A DNA stretch of 9,105 nucleotides from positions 1 to 9,105 of the forward strand of contig CALLYN010000034.1 of assembly GCA_937858455.1 (NCBI GenBank). The letters run 5' to 3'. The stretch comes from an uncultured Kouleothrix sp. GTDB taxonomy: Bacteria; Chloroflexota; Chloroflexia; Chloroflexales; Roseiflexaceae. The notes under the pieces are model-generated. The model made no database searches. It was not told the origin of the DNA and was given only the letters and a program-made list of their open reading frames with translations. A program made the position numbers and the translations under genes. Within the stretch, counting starts at the first letter, position 1. Each line of letters opens with the position of its first letter. Of this stretch, positions 1-6,414 are shown piece by piece.

Positions 1-35
1 GGCAAAGCCGGGCGCCGCACAAGAAAACACAAGTA

Positions 36-89
36 ATCAAACGGAGTTGGTATAAGTCCTAAAAGAAAGAGATCAAACGGAGTTGATAT
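36..89. repeat. Pair of 18-bp direct repeats, 36-bp period
   Basis: Two copies of ATCAAACGGAGTTGRTAT (36-53 and 72-89, 17 of 18 identical) are spaced 36 bp apart, just beyond and touching the stop codon of the heme protein gene. Each copy contains a small inverted repeat, ATCAA-N6-TTGAT, imperfect in the first copy. On the minus strand each is followed by a T-rich stretch, so they could act as weak terminators or be the end of a short repeat family. The stretch 1-35 holds nothing else recognisable. Confidence 0.5.
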
Positions 90-2332
90 TACTGCCGCGA
101 CAGCGGCAGATACAGCTGGTTGGCCGGCGCCAGCAGCAGCTTCCACGATTTCAGCAGCTGGCGTAGCGCCTCGGGCGAGTTGGTTGGCGTGGTGTGGCCG
201 GCCTGGTCGAACTGGCTCAGGCCGTGGCAGTTGGCGCACACGCGCACCTCGCCGGGCTGGAACGTCAGCCAGTAGCGCTCGCGCACCACGCCGGTGCCGG
301 CGGCGTCGGTAAGCTGCCAGGTCATCGCGCGGCGCGCCGGCACAAACGCCGCCAGCGAGCCGTCGGCCGCCACCGACACGCTGCCGGCCGGGCCTTTCGA
401 GAGCCCGTTCAGCATCCGCGCAGTCGAGTCGTGCATTGGCTGCGCCAGCACGCGCCGGCCGGGGTTCGGCGTGCTGCTGCAGCAGCCCGTCCAGCCGCGC
501 AGCTGGTCGGCCTGGAAGAACTGCGCGTAGGCTACGTCGTAGATCTTGCCGGGCGCGCCAGTCGTCTGGGTGCCGCCGCCGGCCACACGCAGGTTAAATG
601 GCTGCTGCTTGTCGAGGTCGTCGCGCACGGTGACATTGCGGCTCACCACCAGCGCCAGGCCGCGCTGGGCCAGGAAATCGCGCAGCGCCGCCGGGTCGAC
701 CCCAACCTGCTGGAAGATCGCCTGCTCGGGCGGCGGCAGCTGGGCGGCCAGGCGCTGCGGCCGCGCCACCGGCCGCACCTCCACCGGGCTCAGCTCCCAC
801 AGGTTGCCCGAGAACTGCACCAGCGTGTCGGGGTCCCAGTAGCTGATGCTCTTGGCGATGCCGTCGGTGAGCGCCTGGCCGGCCACCCAGTAGTCGCCAT
901 TTTTCACCAGCGTCTTCAGCCGGAAGTCGTAGGCCGAGGCGTGCGGGCCGCCGCCCTTCAGCTCTTCGCCGGTGTAGGCGGTGTGCGCGGCCACCAGCGT
1001 GCCGTCGCTCAGCACCAGCGGGTCGCGGTAGTGCCCCGAGTGGTTCGGCGTCGCGGTGGTGCTGGCGGTGTCGCGGTGCGTCACGTATGTCACGGCAATA
1101 TGGTCGGCGTCGGTGGTCGGCGGCGCGTCGAAGCTCACAACCTGCCCCGAGGCGTGCGTGCCAAACTCGGGCGCGTCGATCGCGTAGAAGCGGCCGGGGT
1201 GCTGCGGGTCTTCGGCGAGCTGCAGGGCGTTCTCGAGCCGGTTTGGGTTGAAGCGATTATACTGGCCGTAGTACTCGACCAGGTTCGCGTCGTCGGTGAG
1301 GCTGCGCGCGATGTAGCCGTGCAGCTCGTGCCGGCCAAGGTGGTTCAGCACCTCGGACTCGCTGCCGTCCTCGTTGATCTGCCAGGGGAAGAACTGGTTG
1401 AAGCTATGCCCGGCCAGGTTCGTGCCGGCCAGCAGGTCGGTGCGCGTGCTGCGCGGCTCGGGGAACACCTCGGCGCGGCTGTTCAGGCGCGCCGCGCCAG
1501 CCGACTCGTCGGCGTAGTTGAAGGTGCCGTAGCTGCCGCTGCCCATGGCGTCGGCGTCGGCCTGCTGGTCGCGCTGCAGGTGATCCCACTGGGTAAACAC
1601 CACCCGCCCGAAGCTGTCGATCAGCGGGGTGAAATCGCCCGAGGGCGCGTGGTTCAGCAGCCGCAGATCGCCGCTGGCCGGGTCGAGGCTCCACAGCCCC
1701 GAGTTCGTCGGCGCCAGCTCGTACTCGTCGAGCTGCGGGTACAGGTGCGCCGAGCCGTCGCGCGGCCTGTCCGAAGTGAAGATAATCCGGTCGTCGGTGC
1801 CGTAGATCGGGCTGATGTTGTTGAAGCCGGCCGGCTGTCGCGGCACCTTTGTGATCACTGGCGTGTCGCTCGGCCCGAGCCCGCTGATCTCGTAGAGCTG
1901 CCAGTAGAAGGTTGCGACCTGGTACTGCTGGGTTGGCGCGCCCACCACCATGCTGAATATCGCCTTGCTGCCATCCCAGTACACCGCTGGGTCGCGCACG
2001 GCGATCGCGCCAGCACCCTGCATGCCGGCGCTGCCATAGCCGGCGGCGGCCGTCAGGTTCTTCAGCGAGCCGTCAGCGTAGCGGATCCAGAGGTCGCCGC
2101 CGCGCGCGACCGACTGCATGTCGGCGTGGTGGTTGCCGAACACCGCGCCGATGGTGGTGAAGTCGGCGCGGATCGGCACCTGGGTGACGAACAGGATCGG
2201 GTAGGTGGTGGCAGGCCCGGCGGCGCTGGCGCGCGGCGCGGCGGCCGCGCTGGCCAGCCCGATGGCCAGCAAGGCAAATACGAGCAGCCGTGAGAGCGGG
2301 CGCGCGGTTGGGAGCGCACGGAATGATGGCAC
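89..2332 (-). CDS. Secreted monoheme c-type protein with hydrazine synthase alpha-like beta-propeller
   Basis: This encodes an exported protein of about 747 residues whose function is not known. Seen: a signal peptide (Arg-containing start, hydrophobic LLVFALLAIGLAS at 16-28, AxA sites before residue 39); propeller-type segments such as DRIIFTSDRP near 180, GRVVFTQWDHLQRDQQ near 240 and NEDGSESEVLNHLGRHELHG near 318; a CC pair near 617; and one heme-binding motif CANCH at 699-703, preceded by RERYWLTFQPGEVRV. Known: these segments match the family annotated as hydrazine synthase alpha middle domain, which also occurs in many bacteria that make no hydrazine. Inferred: a periplasmic or extracellular redox or substrate-binding role. 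Start: the frame stays open to a GTG at 2365, but the GTG at 2332 has GAGG seven bases upstream and gives a better signal peptide. It is probably monocistronic, with its own promoter at 2411-2438. Calling it hydrazine synthase would be unjustified, since no beta/gamma subunits are nearby. Confidence 0.85.
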   Translation of the reverse strand: MPSFRALPTARPLSRLLVFALLAIGLASAAAAPRASAAGPATTYPILFVTQVPIRADFTTIGAVFGNHHADMQSVARGGDLWIRYADGSLKNLTAAAGYGSAGMQGAGAIAVRDPAVYWDGSKAIFSMVVGAPTQQYQVATFYWQLYEISGLGPSDTPVITKVPRQPAGFNNISPIYGTDDRIIFTSDRPRDGSAHLYPQLDEYELAPTNSGLWSLDPASGDLRLLNHAPSGDFTPLIDSFGRVVFTQWDHLQRDQQADADAMGSGSYGTFNYADESAGAARLNSRAEVFPEPRSTRTDLLAGTNLAGHSFNQFFPWQINEDGSESEVLNHLGRHELHGYIARSLTDDANLVEYYGQYNRFNPNRLENALQLAEDPQHPGRFYAIDAPEFGTHASGQVVSFDAPPTTDADHIAVTYVTHRDTASTTATPNHSGHYRDPLVLSDGTLVAAHTAYTGEELKGGGPHASAYDFRLKTLVKNGDYWVAGQALTDGIAKSISYWDPDTLVQFSGNLWELSPVEVRPVARPQRLAAQLPPPEQAIFQQVGVDPAALRDFLAQRGLALVVSRNVTVRDDLDKQQPFNLRVAGGGTQTTGAPGKIYDVAYAQFFQADQLRGWTGCCSSTPNPGRRVLAQPMHDSTARMLNGLSKGPAGSVSVAADGSLAAFVPARRAMTWQLTDAAGTGVVRERYWLTFQPGEVRVCANCHGLSQFDQAGHTTPTNSPEALRQLLKSWKLLLAPANQLYLPLSRQ

Positions 2333-2410
2333 GATCGCACCTCGTCGATTGAATTGTGAGCGCACAAGTGCAACGGCTGCGTCCGGCGGGCGGCGAACGC
2401 ATTTCGTTCA

Positions 2411-2438
2411 ATCATACGGGGGCGATCGGGTTTGTCAA
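2411..2438 (-). promoter_or_regulatory. Sigma70-type promoter of the monoheme protein gene
   Basis: On the minus strand TTGACA (2438-2433) is followed after 16 bases by TATGAT (2416-2411). This fits a strong housekeeping promoter with a predicted start near 2404 and a leader of about 70 bases to the GTG at 2332. A short inverted repeat GAACG-N5-CGTTC (2395-2409) covers the predicted start and might be a regulator site, but it is too short to be sure. Confidence 0.7.
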
Positions 2439-2528
2439 GGCACCCATTTGGGCTATTTGCCGCGGCGCTGTTTGCCCGCGTGTGGCTTTTGCCGCAGCAG
2501 ATAAAGAAATTCCGGCGGCACGAAGCCC

Positions 2529-2552
2529 GCAGATCTGCTACTACAGATCTGC
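2529..2552 (-). terminator. Hairpin just after arsC stop, made by a 14-bp tandem duplication
   Basis: GCAGATCTG (2529-2537) and CAGATCTGC (2544-2552) form a perfect 9-bp stem with a 6-base loop, starting two bases past the arsC stop codon. The same bases hold a perfect tandem duplication of AGATCTGCTACTAC (2531-2544 and 2545-2558), which runs into the stop codon; the hairpin arises because AGATCT is itself palindromic. No T-run follows on the minus strand, so this is a weak terminator candidate or an RNA-stabilising 3' hairpin. The rest of the 2439-2528 spacer shows nothing recognisable. Confidence 0.45.
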
Positions 2553-2554
2553 TA

Positions 2555-2967
<413 letters not shown>

Positions 2968-2971
<4 letters not shown>

Positions 2972-3732
2972 TCTTTCGATCCTTTCAAAAGTAATAATAA
3001 GTGCCCGATACGTACATCTAGCTGACGCAAGGTTTGCTCAAAGGCCTGGTCTTGCTCCAACGGCGAGCCCGTGGTGGCGGCCGGGTCGGCAATGCTCCAG
3101 TGCGCCTGCACTGCCGCAGCGGTAAAAGCCGGGCACACCTCACGCACACGATCACATACTGTAATCGCATAATCGAAATGCTGGCCTACAAACTCGGCGA
3201 TATCTTTCGTGCGCTGATCGCCAACATCAATACCAACCCGTTCCAGCACGCGAACAGCCGCCGGATGAATAGCTGTAGGCTCGCTGCCAGCGCTACGCAC
3301 CTCAATTGCTCCGTGGCTGCGTGCTCGCATGATCGCCTCTGCCATCTGCGATCGTGCGCTATTGTGTGTGCATAAGAATAATACTCGTGGTCGACAAGGC
3401 TCGGTAGCCACTGCGAGCGCTTCGGCTGGCGCTCCGAGCAGCGCGGGGTGCAAACCCAACCCGACCGCCCGATAGTTCGTACCCAAGCAGTCAAGATCGA
3501 GCTGGTAGTAGCTGTCGCGCCCATCAGCATCACTGCGCCGCTCGTTCAGTAACCCCGCAGCACGTAGCAGGCCCACGTGGTAAGAGATTAGGTTGGCTGA
3601 CTGTTGTAGTTCGATTGTCAGGTCGCTTACGCGACAGTCACTAAGCGCAAGGCGCCTGATTATCTGCCAGCGCAGATCATGTGCCAGAAGCTTAAACAGA
3701 TGGTTTGAGGTGAGCGGTGTATCTGCATTCAT
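2968..3732 (-). CDS. ArsR-family regulator fused to arsenate reductase
   Basis: This 254-residue fusion joins a winged helix-turn-helix (about 8-80) to an LMW-phosphatase-type arsenate reductase (about 115-250). Seen in the first part: [17 protein letters not shown] and a recognition helix around [18 protein letters not shown], typical of ArsR/SmtB repressors. Seen in the second: [12 protein letters not shown] with Cys121 and Arg127, Cys193 and Cys200 in [10 protein letters not shown], and Asp216-Pro217. The canonical alpha-3 metal site ELCVCDL is replaced by DCRVSDL (32-38), so the CxC pair is missing; Cys33, Cys82 and Cys113 are other possible thiols. Inferred: it binds its own AT-rich promoter region, senses arsenite or oxidant through a different site, and supplies reductase activity. 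It starts at ATG with no clear Shine-Dalgarno. The gene is more AT-rich than its neighbours, hinting at separate origin. It is the first gene of a two-gene operon with arsC. Confidence 0.88.
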
Positions 3733-3735
3733 ATT

Positions 3736-3766
3736 ATATCAAAATAAATTAGAACAATATATTTTG
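3736..3766 (-). promoter_or_regulatory. Candidate ArsR-type operator in the arsRC leader
   Basis: This very AT-rich stretch lies between the -10 box and the ATG of the fusion gene. It holds a perfect 7-bp inverted repeat, CAAAATA (3740-3746) and TATTTTG (3760-3766), whose half-site centres are 20 bp apart. It also holds an overlapping imperfect palindrome with ATAT ends (3736-3760) around a TAAATTA core. Operators of ArsR/SmtB proteins are usually AT-rich interrupted palindromes at the promoter, so this is the likely autoregulatory site. The exact half-sites are not certain. Confidence 0.5.
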
Positions 3767-3767
3767 T

Positions 3768-3795
3768 ATTATAAGCACAGCTAGTATATTGTCAA
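3768..3795 (-). promoter_or_regulatory. Consensus sigma70 promoter of the arsRC-arsC operon
   Basis: On the minus strand TTGACA (3795-3790) and TATAAT (3773-3768) are both perfect consensus hexamers separated by 16 bases. Predicted transcription start is near 3761, giving a leader of about 29 bases. Another TATAAT sits directly against the start codon (3738-3733), but it is too close to the ATG to serve that start. Confidence 0.8.
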
Positions 3796-3888
3796 TAGGC
3801 TGTGGCCGGGCTAGCGCATGAGGCTATAAACATCTTCGCTGTTCGCTTATAAGTGCCGTTCGCCGTTCGGTTCCAGGGACACCGTTGT

Positions 3889-3924
3889 ACAAAAAGAAAG
3901 TCGGGGATGGCGAAGCCACTCCCG
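3889..3924 (-). terminator. Intrinsic terminator downstream of the TetR gene
   Basis: On the minus strand a 10-bp stem, CGGGAGTGGC and GCCATCCCCG with one mismatch and one G-T pair, closes a TTC loop. It is followed by the T-rich run ACTTTCTTTTTG. This is the standard form of a rho-independent terminator. It would stop transcription from the TetR gene before the ars promoter. Confidence 0.75.
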
Positions 3925-4019
3925 AACTCTGACTATAATCAAGCGAATAACCGGATTTATTAGGAATTACGCAGTTGGCGCGCTCAGCCTGCGGCAGCAT
4001 GGTACTCAGCCATCGTTGC

Positions 4020-4058
4020 GTGTGCGTTTTTCCGCGCTCTGCGCGGAAAAACGCACAC
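4020..4058. repeat. Perfect 18-bp-stem palindrome with 3-base loop
   Basis: GTGTGCGTTTTTCCGCGC (4020-4037) is matched exactly by its reverse complement at 4041-4058 around the loop TCT. The stem contains a T5/A5 block between GC-rich ends. It lies 48 bases past the TetR stop and may help end that transcript. There is no T-run outside the stem, so a dispersed palindromic repeat is an equal possibility. Direct repeats flank it at 3980-3997 and 4075-4092. Confidence 0.7.
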
Positions 4059-4105
4059 AGATACAGAATCAGGGGCGCTCAGCATTCGGCAGAGCGCTGG
4101 CAGCG

Positions 4106-4702
4106 TCACAGCAGCCGCTCGGCCGGCGCCCGCTCGATCTTCAGCAGCTCGCACAGGCCGGGCAGCACCAGCGTGGCGTACAGCGCGCTCATCTGCTCGG
4201 GGCTGTAGGGCTGCTTCTGCTCAAACCACCACGCCAGCAGCTCAAACAGCGTCGAGGCACAGTGAAGCGTCGCAATGCTGCGCAGCCGCGCGTCGGCCGC
4301 TTCGCCGGGCACAATCCGCGCCAGGCGCTCGGCCAAGCGCTCGGCCAGAAACTGCTCGACCCGCCGCAGCACGTGCTCGCCGCCGCGGCTGCCGACGATC
4401 GCGCGGTACTCGGCTTGGTGCTGGGCGGTGTGGCGGAAAAACACCAGGCTGAAGCGCTCCACCGGCGCCGACTGGTCGGCCGGCAGATCAAACAGGCTGT
4501 GCAGACGCTCGAACCCGCTCATCAGCAGGTCGTCTTTGTCGTAAAAGTGGGCGTAGAACGTCGAGCGACCAACGTCGGCCCGGTCGAGAATATCCTGCAC
4601 GGTAATCTCGCCGTACTGGCGCTCGCGCATCAGCGCCAGCAGCGCGTCGGTCAGCAGGTGGCGGGTACGCCGCACGCGCCGATCGGTCTGCTCGGTCTTC
4701 AT
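4106..4702 (-). CDS. TetR/AcrR-family transcriptional regulator
   Basis: The 198-residue protein has a TetR-type DNA-binding domain at the N-terminus (about 9-58): RRTRHLLTDALLALMRER, then the helix-turn-helix EITVQDILDRADVGRSTFYA and the closing HFYDKDDLL. The C-terminal two thirds are helical, as usual for ligand-binding and dimerisation in this family, and include LFELLAWWFEQKQPYSPEQM. The ligand cannot be told. The ATG at 4702 has GAGG eight bases upstream (GTGAGGACGCCAG). The gene is divergent from a methyltransferase gene 155 bases away, and a palindrome suitable for a TetR dimer sits at that gene's promoter. The natural reading is therefore that it represses the methyltransferase and perhaps itself. 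Downstream hairpins at 4020-4058 and 3889-3924 isolate it from the ars operon. Confidence 0.9.
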   Translation of the reverse strand: MKTEQTDRRVRRTRHLLTDALLALMRERQYGEITVQDILDRADVGRSTFYAHFYDKDDLLMSGFERLHSLFDLPADQSAPVERFSLVFFRHTAQHQAEYRAIVGSRGGEHVLRRVEQFLAERLAERLARIVPGEAADARLRSIATLHCASTLFELLAWWFEQKQPYSPEQMSALYATLVLPGLCELLKIERAPAERLL

Positions 4703-4774
4703 CTGGCGTCCTCACGTTCTCGCACAATCGGGGCAGCGCTGTTCGCTAATGAATAGTCGCCCGGCATCTGGTTA

Positions 4775-4803
4775 TTGCCCGGCGCCCCTCCCGGTAGTAT
4801 AAC
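4775..4803 (+). promoter_or_regulatory. Promoter of the methyltransferase gene
   Basis: TTGCCC (4775-4780) and TATAAC (4798-4803) are separated by 17 bases and fit a sigma70-type promoter with start near 4810. The same DNA read on the minus strand gives TATACT (4801-4796), a possible -10 for the TetR gene. The matching -35 position falls on the palindrome arm CGAACA, so the two promoters may face each other over one operator. Confidence 0.55.
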
Positions 4804-4809
4804 CGATCT

Positions 4810-4824
4810 CGAACACAATGTTCG
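4810..4824. promoter_or_regulatory. Probable TetR operator palindrome
   Basis: CGAACA-CAA-TGTTCG is a perfect 6-bp inverted repeat with a 3-base centre. It covers the predicted transcription start of the methyltransferase gene in the TetR-methyltransferase divergent region. Size and symmetry fit a TetR-family dimer site, and a bound repressor here would block the methyltransferase promoter. No binding data can be seen, so the assignment rests on position. Confidence 0.6.
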
Positions 4825-4843
4825 GTATGGAATAGACTGTTTT

Positions 4844-4849
4844 AGGAGG
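4844..4849 (+). promoter_or_regulatory. Consensus Shine-Dalgarno of the methyltransferase gene
   Basis: AGGAGG ends only two bases before the first in-frame ATG (4852) but eight bases before the second ATG (4858). Normal spacing therefore picks the ATG at 4858 as the true start. Confidence 0.8.
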
Positions 4850-4857
4850 AAATGACC

Positions 4858-5502
4858 ATGCACCATGCCAGCCACAGCCACATAGCCAGCCGGGGCGGCC
4901 ACGTAATCCACTGGGCCACGGCCTACGATCTGTTCCTCGAGCGCATCTCGCGCCTGAGCGACGCGCGCGTGATTGCGATTGCCGGCATCCGCCCGGGCGA
5001 CACGGTGCTCGACGTGGGCTGCGGGCCAGGCAGCCTCACGCGCGCCGCCCAGCGCGCGGCCGGTGCACACGGCGCGGCCTACGGCATCGACCCCGCACCC
5101 GAGATGGTGGCGCGCGCCCAGCGCAACGCCCGCCGAGCCGGCTCGACCGCGCGCTTCCAGGCTAGCGGGATCGAGGCGCTGCCCTTTCCCGACGGCATGT
5201 TCGATCTGGCGATGGGCCGGCTCATGTTTCACCACCTGAGCGACGAGCAGAAGCGCGCCGGACTGCGCGAGATTCGCCGTGTGCTGAAGCCCGGCGGCAT
5301 GTTCCTGACCGTCGACGCCGAGATTGCGCCTCATGGGCTGGTCGGCCGCCTGCTGGCGCACTCTTCTGCAGCGCCGATGAGCCATATCAGCATTGCCGAG
5401 TACGCCAGCATGTATGCCGAAGCCGGCTACGCCGACATCCGCAGCGGGCCGACGGGCGCGCGCTTTCTGGCGTATGTGAGCGGCCGCTCGCCCGGCGCTT
5501 AG
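4858..5502 (+). CDS. Class I SAM-dependent methyltransferase
   Basis: The 214-residue cytoplasmic enzyme has the Rossmann-fold methyltransferase motifs in order. These are motif I VLDVGCGPGSLT (50-61), the ribose-binding acidic residue in GIDPAPEMV (Asp78), motif II-like ALPFPDGMFDLAMG (107-120) followed by HHL, and VLKPGGMFLTVD (142-153). The overall shape resembles UbiE/Coq5-type and general small-molecule methyltransferases; the substrate is unknown. The N-terminus is histidine-rich (HHASHSH) and followed by GGHVIHWATAYDLFL, which in similar proteins precedes the SAM domain. It lacks the conserved cysteines of arsenite methyltransferase ArsM (its only Cys is in motif I), so despite the nearby ars genes it is not ArsM. 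It is the only plus-strand gene, transcribed alone, likely controlled by the divergent TetR protein, and ends at a strong hairpin. The first ATG at 4852 is too close to the Shine-Dalgarno to be the start. Confidence 0.88.
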   Translation: MHHASHSHIASRGGHVIHWATAYDLFLERISRLSDARVIAIAGIRPGDTVLDVGCGPGSLTRAAQRAAGAHGAAYGIDPAPEMVARAQRNARRAGSTARFQASGIEALPFPDGMFDLAMGRLMFHHLSDEQKRAGLREIRRVLKPGGMFLTVDAEIAPHGLVGRLLAHSSAAPMSHISIAEYASMYAEAGYADIRSGPTGARFLAYVSGRSPGA

Positions 5503-5516
5503 AGGCGCCCACAACG

Positions 5517-5553
5517 CAGCAGCCGCCGACGAAGCGCTCGTCGGCGGCTGCTG
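5517..5553. terminator. Strong hairpin between convergent genes
   Basis: A perfect 16-bp stem (5517-5532 with 5538-5553, arms starting CAGCAGCCGCCGACGA) encloses the loop AGCGC. It lies 14 bases past the methyltransferase stop and 23 bases past the livF stop on the other strand. A short TTT follows on the plus strand after GCGCG. Position and strength suggest a bidirectional terminator for the two converging transcripts. Confidence 0.75.
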
Positions 5554-5576
5554 GCGCGTTTCGGTGGCTGAGGTGG

Positions 5577-6290
<714 letters not shown>

Positions 6291-6304
6291 AGTGCCCTCA
6301 TCAA

Positions 6305-6403
6305 TCCACAGATTGCACAGATTGCACAGATTACACAGATTGCAAGACTTCCGCAGTCAGCGTTCTTAGCCTTCGGCGGGACGGTACTTTTGTAATCTGT
6401 GGA
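6305..6403. repeat. Tandem 9-bp repeats with inverted copy between livG and livF
   Basis: Four head-to-tail copies of CACAGATTG (6307-6315, 6316-6324, 6325-6333 ending in A, 6334-6342) occupy the livF-proximal half of the spacer. At the livG-proximal end the complement appears: TCCACAGATT (6305-6314) and AATCTGTGGA (6394-6403) form a perfect 10-bp inverted repeat enclosing about 80 bases. The layout resembles a small non-coding repeat element inserted inside the operon. No clear target duplication was found. Confidence 0.65.
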
Positions 6404-6414
6404 CAAATCATCCG

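Larger units (their letters stand above)
3796..4105. other. Non-coding stretch between the ars operon and the TetR gene
   Basis: No convincing gene is seen over about 310 bases. It contains the intrinsic terminator at 3889-3924, the perfect palindrome at 4020-4058, and a pair of 18-bp direct repeats (3980-3997 and 4075-4092, 16 of 18 identical, starting GCGCTCAGC) that flank the palindrome. The part 3796-3888 shows only scattered GTTCG motifs. It is less GC-rich than the genes on either side. Confidence 0.6.

Noticed and set aside
36..89. End of a CRISPR array
   Set aside because: Only two 18-bp copies with an 18-bp gap are present, shorter than normal repeats and spacers, and no cas gene is seen in the window.
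194..2293. A plus-strand open frame of about 700 codons opposite the heme protein gene
   Set aside because: It is rich in Ala, Arg, Val and Gly with no recognisable motif. It is the usual antisense shadow in GC-rich DNA, while the minus strand has signal peptide, family motifs, CxxCH, promoter and ribosome site.
89..2332. True hydrazine synthase of an anammox organism
   Set aside because: There is a single heme motif, no beta/gamma subunits and no anammox genes nearby, and the family name covers many unrelated bacteria.
2395..2409. LexA-type SOS box at the heme protein promoter
   Set aside because: GAACG-N5-CGTTC has the wrong spacing for the Gram-positive GAAC-N4-GTTC box and nothing about the gene suggests DNA-damage control.
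3733..3738. TATAAT directly before the arsRC start codon as the -10 box
   Set aside because: It would place the transcript start inside the coding region; the upstream TTGACA-N16-TATAAT at 3768-3795 fits far better.
4858..5502. Arsenite methyltransferase (ArsM) given the nearby arsenic genes
   Set aside because: ArsM needs several conserved cysteines; this protein has only the Cys within the SAM motif, and it lies beyond a terminator and a TetR gene from the ars operon.
4699..5514. A minus-strand open frame of about 270 codons opposite the methyltransferase
   Set aside because: The plus strand has complete methyltransferase motifs, a consensus Shine-Dalgarno and a promoter; the opposite frame has low-complexity composition and no motifs.
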